Under the pieces are notes generated by a model, which saw nothing but the letters and a program-made list of their open reading frames with translations, was not told the origin of the DNA and searched no databases. A stretch of DNA of 45,090 nucleotides from Verrucomicrobiota bacterium (GTDB taxonomy: Bacteria > Verrucomicrobiota > Verrucomicrobiia > Verrucomicrobiales > DEV007). Numbering within the stretch: the first letter of the stretch is position 1; each line of letters begins with the position of its first letter. The stretch covers positions 1 through 45,090 of the forward strand of contig CAUJIH010000094.1 in NCBI GenBank assembly GCA_963205275.1. The letters are read 5' to 3'. This document shows positions 17,160 to 25,597 of the stretch, piece after piece. The position numbers and the translations under genes were made by a program.

Positions 17160-18005
17160 TTACTTACCCTTGAGATACTTGTCAAAGAATCCTAGGACGA
17201 GCGGACGCAGATCGCGTTGCTTGGGTTGGAGATGGAAAGAATGGCGCGCATCGGGAATAATCACCAGCTCATGCGGTGCTCCAGCGGTTTTCAGAGCGGC
17301 AGCTAGAGCTTCTGAATCGGCTACGTCCACTGTCGTATCTGCAGTGCCGTGGAGAATCAGTAGCGGTGGATCATTTTTATCTACATGATTGCGAGGATCG
17401 GCCGCTCGATAGCGTTCCGGTGCCTCCTCTCGCGTTTGACGAAACATCGACAAGTCGCGCTGTTCGAACCAGAGCACAGGACCGTAGAGATCAACTCCGC
17501 ATTGCACCTGAGTCGATCCTTCACCCGGAGGATCGAGTTCCCCTCCGGTCAGGGTGAGCATCGCGGCGAGATGGCCACCGGCGCTGCCGCCGATCACTCC
17601 TATGTGATCAGGATCGATCTGAAGCCTTTCCGCATTCGTCCGCAGCCATCGCACAGCGTTCTTGCAGTCATAGATATTCTGCGGCCAAGAGCCAGTTTTC
17701 CGATCTCCTTTTCCTGCGAGCAGATAATTGATGCTCATTCCGACATAGCCGTTCAGAGCTAGAGTTGTTCCAATATTAATTTCCCGATCTGCTCCTTTGT
17801 CTCCGCCCGACCATCCGCCGCCGTGGATGATCACGACAGCGGGGAATCGATCTCCGGCCTTCGGATTTGCCGGCAGGTAGAGATCTGCCTTTTCCTCCCG
17901 ATCTAGACCGAGGTAATCTACATCGTGTTCGATACGAACGTCCGATTCATTCGCCAGCAAGGCGGCAGTACTCAGCAGGCCCAAGCAGAGGAGGAGAAGT
18001 TTCAT
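17160..18005 (-). CDS. Secreted alpha/beta-hydrolase, BD-FAE/acetyl-esterase-like
   Basis: 281 residues with a signal peptide at 1-19. HGGGW at 61-65 is the oxyanion-hole motif; G-G-S-A-G-G at 139-144 carries the nucleophile Ser141; L-H-G-T-A-D-T-T-V and P-D-A-R-H-S-F-H supply the Asp and His. This is the arrangement of the BD-FAE and hormone-sensitive-lipase-like esterases that remove acetyl or feruloyl groups from plant and algal polysaccharides. With a CE7-type esterase also present, acylated glycans are a likely substrate. It is 26 bp from both neighbours on the same strand. Lipase or peptidase activity is less likely but not excluded. Confidence 0.85.
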   Translation of the reverse strand: MKLLLLCLGLLSTAALLANESDVRIEHDVDYLGLDREEKADLYLPANPKAGDRFPAVVIIHGGGWSGGDKGADREINIGTTLALNGYVGMSINYLLAGKGDRKTGSWPQNIYDCKNAVRWLRTNAERLQIDPDHIGVIGGSAGGHLAAMLTLTGGELDPPGEGSTQVQCGVDLYGPVLWFEQRDLSMFRQTREEAPERYRAADPRNHVDKNDPPLLILHGTADTTVDVADSEALAAALKTAGAPHELVIIPDARHSFHLQPKQRDLRPLVLGFFDKYLKGK

Positions 18006-18031
18006 AGAAAGTAAGATGGGATCAACAAAGT

Positions 18032-18664
18032 TTACTCAAGGGTTTGATCAATCGACTCGAAGAACTCGACTTCACCAGTTTCGAGAGAATACTGAGCTCC
18101 GATAATCTTCAATTCGCCTCTTAAAATTAAATCCTCCAAAATTTCCGATCCGTGGCAGAGATGATCTACCGAAGCCCGGACGTTGGCTCGAATTCCGAAT
18201 CGAATCAGAGCCTCGCGATCTGCTGCTAAGTCCGTTTCGAAGAGCGTTTCCACAGATGGGCGAATTCGGTTTACGATAGAGCGCAGATTTCTGGATCGCG
18301 TTCCTTCCGGACGTTGTAACTCATCGACCGCAGCGGTAACGGCTCCACAGCTGGTGTGCCCCATCACGACCACTAGTTTCGCGCCTGAGAGTGCAGTGCC
18401 GTACTCGATGCTACCGATTTGAGAAGGAGCGACGATATTACCCGCCACACGGATGACGAAGAGATCGCCGAGCCCTTGATCGAAAATATGTTCCGCCGGG
18501 ACTCGCGAATCCGAGCAGCAGAGAATCACTGCGAAGGGATGCTGTTCGTGGACCAACTGCTTTCGGCGATCCGGATTGGCTAGTCCATTTTCACTGGGGA
18601 GGTTTTGTGCAAATCGTTGATTGCCTTCAATAAGGCGCTTCAGAGCTTCATCTGGTTGTAACAT
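18032..18664 (-). CDS. Beta-class carbonic anhydrase
   Basis: 210 residues, the standard size. Zinc ligands and the catalytic dyad are all present: Cys50, Asp52 and Arg54 in C-C-S-D-S-R, and His103 and Cys106 in G-H-T-S-C-G. F-V-I-R-V-A-G-N at 69-76 is also typical. It interconverts CO2 and bicarbonate in the cytoplasm. It starts 46 bp after the giant DUF1080 gene and ends 26 bp before the esterase gene, inside a run of extracytoplasmic carbohydrate genes. That is an odd setting, since such genes more often sit beside SulP transporters or carboxylases. No transporter is seen nearby. Confidence 0.95.
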   Translation of the reverse strand: MLQPDEALKRLIEGNQRFAQNLPSENGLANPDRRKQLVHEQHPFAVILCCSDSRVPAEHIFDQGLGDLFVIRVAGNIVAPSQIGSIEYGTALSGAKLVVVMGHTSCGAVTAAVDELQRPEGTRSRNLRSIVNRIRPSVETLFETDLAADREALIRFGIRANVRASVDHLCHGSEILEDLILRGELKIIGAQYSLETGEVEFFESIDQTLE

Positions 18665-18710
18665 AGTTCTCAGAGCTAGGGCTGTCTGAGATCAATTGCA
18701 AGCAGCGATC

Positions 18711-21700
18711 TCACTTTTTGAACATCTCATTCTTCGCATCCCCGCCGCTCAGGATGTACGCGACCAGATCGAGAACCTCATCTTTCGTCAACAGATTCAA
18801 CAGCATGGGCGGCATGGGAGAGATTTTCGAGACTTCCATCGATTTCACCTTTTTTCGATCGAGGTGCACCTGTTGGTTCGGATCGCTCAGATCGGTGTTC
18901 AGCGCGACGTTATCACCATTCAGGTTTACGATCACCCCGCTGACCTGACTCCCATCCTCTAGTGTGGCGATGATGGGAACGAATTGTTCGTTGATTTCCT
19001 TACTGGGGTTAATGATCTGATCGAGTAGATCATGAGGAGAATAGCGACCGCCCGCACCCGTGAGATCCGGTCCTGTCATCCCTCCACCGTCGCGGAAGCG
19101 GTGACAGGCATAACAGGCAGCGGCGGAGAACATTTTGCGCCCGTTGTCGAAGTTGCGATGGGTCATTCCGGTCTGAGCAGCCTTACTGAGTTCTTCCAGA
19201 GTCCATACCGTCGGGGTACGTCCGACGAAAATCTCTCCTAGATTCTCGATCGCCGATACGCGCTTCGGTGTTTCAGCGATTAGACCGGCCAGTTCGGCTT
19301 TCTCCGCTTCCGTAAAGGTCGCCAGTGCATCGTTCCGTATGAATTCAAGGAACTTCTCGAAGCTTGCGCCGCCTCGATAGCTCGCTGCTTTCAGGAACCA
19401 CTTCAGATAGTCTGAGCGCAGTTCTTTCGTCCAGCCTTTGGTTACAAAACGCAGACTGCGGGCGAATTCGATCTGCTCTTCTTGTGAATTTGAATGTTCC
19501 AATAAAGCAATGCCTTTCGTCGCAATGTCTGGAGCCTGGAGCCAAGCTAGGATTTCACAGAGCATCCAGTTTTCGTGAAAGCTAGGGGAGGGGAAGGCCG
19601 GATCGAGTTTTGCGATCAGACGCTTTTGCATGGACTCATCCGCTCCATCGAATCGATTGAGAGTGATTTCCACGGTGCGAAGCAAGGTGAAGCGTGATGC
19701 TTCATCGAGCTTCCCGTAGTCTAGTTCCAGCAGAGCGTTCAGGATGCGATCACGCATCGCTGTATCCACAGGAGGGGTGGGCGTCGCACCTTCGGGCACG
19801 GGTGCCTGTTTGATTTCCGGTTCACCGCGTGGAACACCCAGCGGCTTCGCCGGAATGCGATGGTAGGGGCAGACTCCATCGACGCGAGCCAGTGCCAAGA
19901 GGGCGGTCGTTTTACGCAGCGGATCGGTCTCGGAGAGCGCTTTCTCCGCCCATTCCTTTGCAGGCTGATGCTCCAGAACTGTGCGAGCGGCCCAGCGGAC
20001 GAAGCGGTCCGGATGAGAGAGGTGAGGCCAAGCGATCTCGATGGCAGCAGGATTCGGCGCACCGTGATACTTTTCCAATTCGTGGCGCAATTTCGCCTCC
20101 GGTGTGACGGTGAGGACTACCTTCGCTGGACTCGTGTCCTCGCTGCCGGTGTAACTGATCCGATAAACTCCGGACTGAACACGACGGCCCCCGATGGTTA
20201 GATACATCGCCCCATCCTTCGGGTGGATGATTACGTCCGTTACTGGGAAGGGAGCGCCGGATAGGAAGTCTTCCTTCACGCCCCGATAGCTGGCTCCATT
20301 GGGCTCCATCTGGACGGCATAAATTTTTCCCCAACTCCAGTCGAGGATGAAGAGGGCATTCTGGTAGCGAGCGGGAAACTTCGCTCCATAGCCAAAAGCG
20401 ACTCCTGTAGGCGATCCTGGCCCGATATTGATCGCAGCGGGTAGATTGTCTGGATAAAACTCGGGAAATTTTCCGGCACCGTTACGCCAGCCGAATTCCC
20501 CTCCGCTGACGACGTGATTGATACGAGTGGGACGATACCAGGATGTATTGAAGTCATACTCCATGTCCGCATCATAGGTAAATAATTCCCCTTCGTGATT
20601 GATTGCAGCATCGTAAATGTTACGAAAGCCGGAGGCAAAACGAGAGAATGTCTTTCCGTCGCGGGTCACCCGATAGATCGTTCCGCCGGGGGCCAGCACA
20701 TGGCGATTGTGCCCGCGTCCGTCAGGCATCCGTGTCAGAAGGTGGTCTTCCCCCCAGATCGGAGGAACGGGAGAATCGGGCGTCACTTCGGTCGGAATCG
20801 TATTATTCCCGCAGACTAGATAAAAATCCTGACTCCCAGGGATAGGAACTACCGCGTGAATGCCGTGGTCTCCCCTCGATTCCATTGCCCGTAGTAATTC
20901 TAGCTTGTCGAGTTTATCATCTCCATCGCTATCGCTGATTTTATAGAACCCGCTCGTGGATTTTTGCTCGTAGTCGTTCACTCCCAAGTAAAGAGCTCCA
21001 TCGCTGAAACACATGCCGTTGACTCCCTGGAGTTCTACCGGAACCTTTTCTACGGACTCGTGGCGGAGAGGCTGGCCTGCCGGAGGAGCGGGGAAGCGGT
21101 AGAGTCCCCCGTATTGATCGCTCGCATAGATGCGACCCTTATCATCGACGCAGAGGGCGATCCACGATCCCTGCTCGGTTCCAGGGACGGAGTACAGGAG
21201 TTCTACTTTGAATCCATCGGGGACTTTAATACGAGAGACCGGGGTGGCGATATTTTCTCCGATCGCAGGCCCCACCTGTGGAGTTGGTTTTGTCGGCGGT
21301 GCTTTCTTCGCTTGTCCTTTCCCAGCTTCTGGATTTGGTCCTTTTGATGGGGGCTGCGCTTTAGGCTCTGCTTTTCCCTTCTGTCCGGTAGGACCTTGAG
21401 GCGCTGGCTTTACGATCTCCTGCACGTCATTCGGCATCACCGCCTTCGAGAAGGGGGTAATGCCGCCATCAGGAAGAGCTTTCAGGCGGATGTCCTTGAT
21501 CTCGGCCCGCATCGGCGGCCCCTTGTGAATTTGAAAGGCGAGTAAGCCCTCTAGAGAGCGGGCTCCTTCCTCATAGTCGAACAATTCCGCAGTCAGATTA
21601 CCATCGACCTCATGGCGAATGTGGTTTCCCTGAGCTACGATTCGATAATCGTGCCATTTTGCGATATCCACCGTCACAGGATTGCGCTCACTGACGAGCC

Positions 21701-22169
21701 ATTTCCTTCCCGCAGGATCAATCGCGACCGACTGCCCGTTCTGCGCGATAATTCCCCGCCCGCGCTCCTCATAGAACATGCCATTATACGGCGGGTTCGG
21801 ATGGATGTCACACTGGTAGCCACCGATGGACCATTTCCCGACTTCGGTCATTTCCTTCGACCGGTACTGAATGCCGCTGTTATTTCCCTCGACCCGAATC
21901 TTCGCGTGCAACTCGAAGTTCTTCAGCTTTCCGCCGCGCCAGATCAGAAACTGATTGTAGGGAAGGTCTTCAGGAGCCTTCGTCTGCCCTACGATCACAC
22001 CGTTCTCGACTGACCAGAAGGCGGGATTACCATCCCATCCCGTCAGATCCTTTCCGTTGAAAAGTTCGGTAAACCCATCTTCCGCATGGCTACTTGCAGG
22101 CAAAGTGAAAAGAAGGGCCGCCAGCGCGGTGGTTAAGAGTGGGGGGAGAGAACGTGTCATCGCAGGCAA
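18711..22169 (-). CDS. Giant secreted protein: DUF1080, sugar-dehydrogenase-like propeller, HEAT-like region, heme-binding cytochrome domain
   Basis: 1152 residues; the ATG at 22158-22160 (residue 4) is an equally good start. Signal peptide to about 29 (P-A-S-S-H-A). Residues 30-230 are DUF1080 (3-keto-disaccharide hydrolase family): F-N-G-K-D-L-T-G-W, N-S-G-I-Q-Y-R-S and a Y-Q-C-D-I-H strand. A Pro/Lys/Gln-rich linker (about 255-300) leads to a glucose/sorbosone-dehydrogenase-like propeller (about 310-680), a helical repeat region (about 690-990) and a PVC-type heme-binding domain with C-Y-A-C-H near 1017 and a C-terminal D-L-V-A-Y-I-L-S-G-G helix. A 3-keto-glycoside hydrolase fused to a possible oxidase that could make the keto-sugar suggests one protein carrying out successive steps, which is inference. 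It stands between the sulfatase and carbonic anhydrase genes. Confidence 0.83.
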   Translation of the reverse strand: MPAMTRSLPPLLTTALAALLFTLPASSHAEDGFTELFNGKDLTGWDGNPAFWSVENGVIVGQTKAPEDLPYNQFLIWRGGKLKNFELHAKIRVEGNNSGIQYRSKEMTEVGKWSIGGYQCDIHPNPPYNGMFYEERGRGIIAQNGQSVAIDPAGRKWLVSERNPVTVDIAKWHDYRIVAQGNHIRHEVDGNLTAELFDYEEGARSLEGLLAFQIHKGPPMRAEIKDIRLKALPDGGITPFSKAVMPNDVQEIVKPAPQGPTGQKGKAEPKAQPPSKGPNPEAGKGQAKKAPPTKPTPQVGPAIGENIATPVSRIKVPDGFKVELLYSVPGTEQGSWIALCVDDKGRIYASDQYGGLYRFPAPPAGQPLRHESVEKVPVELQGVNGMCFSDGALYLGVNDYEQKSTSGFYKISDSDGDDKLDKLELLRAMESRGDHGIHAVVPIPGSQDFYLVCGNNTIPTEVTPDSPVPPIWGEDHLLTRMPDGRGHNRHVLAPGGTIYRVTRDGKTFSRFASGFRNIYDAAINHEGELFTYDADMEYDFNTSWYRPTRINHVVSGGEFGWRNGAGKFPEFYPDNLPAAINIGPGSPTGVAFGYGAKFPARYQNALFILDWSWGKIYAVQMEPNGASYRGVKEDFLSGAPFPVTDVIIHPKDGAMYLTIGGRRVQSGVYRISYTGSEDTSPAKVVLTVTPEAKLRHELEKYHGAPNPAAIEIAWPHLSHPDRFVRWAARTVLEHQPAKEWAEKALSETDPLRKTTALLALARVDGVCPYHRIPAKPLGVPRGEPEIKQAPVPEGATPTPPVDTAMRDRILNALLELDYGKLDEASRFTLLRTVEITLNRFDGADESMQKRLIAKLDPAFPSPSFHENWMLCEILAWLQAPDIATKGIALLEHSNSQEEQIEFARSLRFVTKGWTKELRSDYLKWFLKAASYRGGASFEKFLEFIRNDALATFTEAEKAELAGLIAETPKRVSAIENLGEIFVGRTPTVWTLEELSKAAQTGMTHRNFDNGRKMFSAAACYACHRFRDGGGMTGPDLTGAGGRYSPHDLLDQIINPSKEINEQFVPIIATLEDGSQVSGVIVNLNGDNVALNTDLSDPNQQVHLDRKKVKSMEVSKISPMPPMLLNLLTKDEVLDLVAYILSGGDAKNEMFKK

Positions 22170-22302
22170 GATGAATGATTTTGAACGTGTGTCATATCCG
22201 AGATTGCGTGATATCGAAAGTTTAAAAAGCCTCTCGGAAAAGATGTTTCAAATGAGTCAAATTGTATGTGAATCGAATTAGAAGTGCGCAATACAATGCC
22301 TC

Positions 22303-23946
22303 TCAGCCTTCGATCCGGATCAGGGCTCGTTCGATGGCACCGAGCTTCACCTTTGATTTCGAGTGGGGCTGGGGCGTCGGCTTGATGACTTCGATTGGGA
22401 CTTCGTTTGCGAGTTTTGGGCCGGGTGTGCTGCGGCCTTGGGCGATGGTGTGCTCTAGAGCTGCCTGCATTCTTCCGGCTCGGGCTTTTTCGTTTTCGAT
22501 CAGATTATGTTGCTCTCCGGGGTCGACGTTGAGATCGAACATCTGCATCTGGGGCAGGGAAGATGTGTCATCTTTACCGGGACGAGGATAGCTCCATCCT
22601 CCCGATCCGGGACAAAGTAACAGTTTCCATTTTCCGTCCCGAATCGCAAAATCTCCGCGAATGGACTGAGCGATCAGCTCCGATCGCCCTCTCCAGCCCT
22701 CCTGTCCGAGCAATGAAGGCAGGAAACTGACACTGTCGCCGCCTGCTCCGTCGGGTAGAGATTCTCCCAGAGCATCGGCAAAGGTAGCCATCAGATCCAA
22801 TTGCCCAACGAGGCGATCTGAGGTCGCCCCCGCTTCGACTTTACCGGGCCAACGGACGAGGAAAGGCACGCGATGCCCGCCTTCGTACACATCCGCTTTG
22901 TGACCTCGATAGGGACCGCTGACGGAGTGCCCGGCTGCCTTTAGTTCGTCGATTTTGGCCGATGGAGAACATCCGTTATCGGTGGTAAAGACGAGTAGCG
23001 TATTCTTAGCTAGTCCGGTATTTTCTAATGCATCGAGAATTTTCCCCATGTCAGAGTCGATCTGGAGGACGAAATCGGCATAGAGGTTCAGTCCGCTTTT
23101 CCCCTCGAACTCAGGTGTGGGGACGATAGGTGTATGCGGCGAAGCGAGAGGCACATAGGCGAAGAAAGGCTGAGCGGCTTCCCCTTTTTCGGCTCGCTCG
23201 TGAAGGTAGCTGATTAAATGTTGCGTGATGGTCGGTTGCACATCCACGGCTTCGAATGTCTTTCCCGCAGGACCGGTGCGGAGCCAAGTCTTTTCAGTAT
23301 CCGCAACCTCCGTCGGGAGACGATCTTTCACCCAGACGAAGGGATACATATCGAGCGAGGCACTGATGCCAAAATATCGATGAAATCCTCGATCCACCGG
23401 CCCATTCTGAATGGTCTGGCGATAGTCCACCTTCTCAACATCCGGGAAGGGGTGGATGAAGTCTCCGCCGTCGTCGGCGATGCTGCCATCTTTTAACGGC
23501 CAGTCCATGCCGAGGTGCCACTTGCCGATGCAGATGGTATCGTAGCCTTTCGATCCGAGGAAGCTGGCGAGTGTGGTGCACCCCTCGGTGATGAGAGGAC
23601 GGGAAAATCCACCGAGCACGCCTTGTTGCAGGCGAGAGCGCCAATGATAGCGTCCTGTGAGCAGGCTGTATCGCGAAGGAGTGCAGACGCCAGATGAGGT
23701 GTGCGCATCGGTGAAGCGCATCCCCTCGTGAGCGATACGATCAATGTGGGGAGTTGGGAATTTCGAGTCAGGATTGTTGCACGATACGTCTCCCCATCCA
23801 TAATCATCGGCCAGAATGACGATAATGTTCGGACGCTCTGAGGCAGCAGGAGAGTCGGCGGAGAATCCTTCTAGGATCAGAAGGGAAGTGCTGAGAAACA
23901 GATAGAATAGGCAGAATCGTACATGGAAAAATCTAAAATCTTTCAT
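22303..23946 (-). CDS. Secreted arylsulfatase (type I, formylglycine-dependent)
   Basis: 547 residues from the ATG at 23944-23946, where MKDFRFFHVRFCLFYLFL opens an export signal; the longer reading to 24000 overlaps the upstream sulfatase. The sulfatase signature C-T-P-S-R at 88-92, followed by Y-S-L-L-T-G-R, marks Cys88 for conversion to formylglycine. Asp47 and Asp48 of L-A-D-D-Y-G-W-G-D would bind calcium, and G-K-W-H-L-G is the second family signature. It resembles arylsulfatase A-like glycan sulfatases of PVC bacteria and would remove sulfate esters outside the cytoplasm. The gene begins 23 bp after the second sulfatase gene. No catalytic formylglycine-generating enzyme is visible in the window. 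Confidence 0.92.
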   Translation of the reverse strand: MKDFRFFHVRFCLFYLFLSTSLLILEGFSADSPAASERPNIIVILADDYGWGDVSCNNPDSKFPTPHIDRIAHEGMRFTDAHTSSGVCTPSRYSLLTGRYHWRSRLQQGVLGGFSRPLITEGCTTLASFLGSKGYDTICIGKWHLGMDWPLKDGSIADDGGDFIHPFPDVEKVDYRQTIQNGPVDRGFHRYFGISASLDMYPFVWVKDRLPTEVADTEKTWLRTGPAGKTFEAVDVQPTITQHLISYLHERAEKGEAAQPFFAYVPLASPHTPIVPTPEFEGKSGLNLYADFVLQIDSDMGKILDALENTGLAKNTLLVFTTDNGCSPSAKIDELKAAGHSVSGPYRGHKADVYEGGHRVPFLVRWPGKVEAGATSDRLVGQLDLMATFADALGESLPDGAGGDSVSFLPSLLGQEGWRGRSELIAQSIRGDFAIRDGKWKLLLCPGSGGWSYPRPGKDDTSSLPQMQMFDLNVDPGEQHNLIENEKARAGRMQAALEHTIAQGRSTPGPKLANEVPIEVIKPTPQPHSKSKVKLGAIERALIRIEG

Positions 23947-23969
23947 TGTTTTCAGTATATCGAGGTAAG

Positions 23970-25529
23970 CTATTGGGGATCGGTTAAATTCGGCACCCAC
24001 ATCGGACCCTCTATCACCGGTGGCGTGACTCCGTCGGGTGGGAAGCTACTCTTTACGGCGCTCTGCATCAGGGTTTCCAGTTCTTTCAAGGTCGCCCCGT
24101 GTTCGGGCTTGTCTGCGAGGTTGACGAGTTCCTCGGGATCTACCTTGTGATCGTAGAGTTCGTGTCCGAGTTTTCCATCATTCCATGTGGTGTAGCGCCA
24201 ACGTTCGGTGCGCAGGCTATAGCCATAGTAGGTGATCGGTCCGAGTTTGATCGGCTTTCCATTTTCATCGACTTTCCTCTTCTCTTTTTCCTGTGGACGA
24301 GGCACGGATCGCATCACCTGTGTCAGTGCCCAGCCACGACCTTTTACCGAGGGATCTTTGAGCATGGGAACGAGGCTTTGTCCCTGCAGGTTACCGGGGG
24401 CCTTGACTCCGGCCAGTTCGGTGAGCGTCGGATACAAATCGACGTGGCTGACGGGAGTATTGCTCACGCCACCGGGTGTCGTAACGCCCGGTGCGACCAT
24501 CATCAAGGGGATCTTAGCGCAGCCTTCGAAGAGGCTGTTTTTCTGCCAGAGGCCGTGCTGTCCCATGTGGTAGCCATGATCGCTGGTAAAGACGATGATG
24601 GTATTCTGGTCTAAGCCCAGTCGATCCACGGCAGAGATGATTTTTCCCACTTGGGCATCCATGAAGCTGATGCTGGCATAGTAAGCCTGAATACACTTGC
24701 GACGCAGATCATCGGTCAATTGATCCTGCTCCTTCTTATAACTGAGCAAGGCCGCCTTGGGGACATCGGGCGGATTCTTGTCGATCGTGGGGTGGATGGG
24801 CATTTTCTCTTCTGGATACATGCCATAGTATGGATCTTTCGGAGACACGTAGGGCGTATGAGGGCGAAAGAAGCCGACGAGGAGGAAAAAGGGGCGATCT
24901 TTCTCTCGTGCGCACCGCTCCAGCACCCATTCCGCGTCTTTGGCTTGGAGTCCGTCGGTGTGAAACTCATCGCTCTTAGGTGACGCGTACCAACTCAGTG
25001 TTGCTCCGAATTGCCCTGGAAGCAGACTGTAGATTTCATCCATTTCGATTCGGTCCACTCCTGCAGGATTCAGTTCCAGTTCCCAAGAGGCGGGATCATC
25101 ATGCCCATCGGTGCCGATAGAATTCGGGACATTGTAATGATAGGCCTTGCCGATCCGTGCAGCGAAGTAGCCGCCGAGTCGAAATGCCTGAGGCAGGCTG
25201 ATATGACTGGGGATCGTCTGGCGAAATAGCTGCACATTACGGTGAATGCCAGTTGCGTTCGGATAGAGGCCGGTCAGGAGGGAATTCCGGCTGGGACCAC
25301 ATAGAGGGTAGGCGCAGTAGGCGTTGTTAAAGCGAACGCCTCGTTCGGCCAGAGCATCGAGATTCGGGGTTTTGGCCAGTGGATCTCCGTAGCTGCCGAG
25401 GTAGGCGGCGAGGTCGTCAGAGATCAGGAAGAGCACGTTCGGGCGATCCTTTGCATGCGCGAAGGAACTGAGAGTCAGAATCCCGAGAAACAATGCGATC
25501 GATGAGGCTTTCATAGCGATTTTCATCAT
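23970..25529 (-). CDS. Secreted sulfatase, iduronate-2-sulfatase-like
   Basis: 519 residues. Three in-frame ATGs (codons 1, 2 and 6) precede the signal peptide K-A-S-S-I-A-L-F-L-G; the furthest is used and codon 6 is equally possible. C-G-P-S-R at 77-81 is the formylglycine site (Cys77). D-D at 38-39 and D-A-L-A-E-R-G-V-R-F-N-N-A-Y-C are typical of the iduronate-2-sulfatase branch, as are T-S-D-H-G-Y-H-M-G-Q-H-G-L-W and the following K-x-S-L-F-E. Members act on 2-sulfated uronic or other sugars. Together with the PL6 lyase and GH105-like enzyme this favours a sulfated uronate-containing glycan. It is co-directional with the arylsulfatase (23 bp downstream) and 68 bp from the BNR gene. Confidence 0.92.
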   Translation of the reverse strand: MMKIAMKASSIALFLGILTLSSFAHAKDRPNVLFLISDDLAAYLGSYGDPLAKTPNLDALAERGVRFNNAYCAYPLCGPSRNSLLTGLYPNATGIHRNVQLFRQTIPSHISLPQAFRLGGYFAARIGKAYHYNVPNSIGTDGHDDPASWELELNPAGVDRIEMDEIYSLLPGQFGATLSWYASPKSDEFHTDGLQAKDAEWVLERCAREKDRPFFLLVGFFRPHTPYVSPKDPYYGMYPEEKMPIHPTIDKNPPDVPKAALLSYKKEQDQLTDDLRRKCIQAYYASISFMDAQVGKIISAVDRLGLDQNTIIVFTSDHGYHMGQHGLWQKNSLFEGCAKIPLMMVAPGVTTPGGVSNTPVSHVDLYPTLTELAGVKAPGNLQGQSLVPMLKDPSVKGRGWALTQVMRSVPRPQEKEKRKVDENGKPIKLGPITYYGYSLRTERWRYTTWNDGKLGHELYDHKVDPEELVNLADKPEHGATLKELETLMQSAVKSSFPPDGVTPPVIEGPMWVPNLTDPQ

Positions 25530-25597
25530 AGCGGTTTCGGAACGGGTGACGAGAAATTCTTTCAGAAGAGCGAACTGCTTTGCGAATTATCCATCTC

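Noticed and set aside
22170..22302. A promoter for the giant DUF1080 gene
   Set aside because: A TACAAT hexamer on the minus strand at 22261-22266 has no -35 box at usual spacing, so it is not called.
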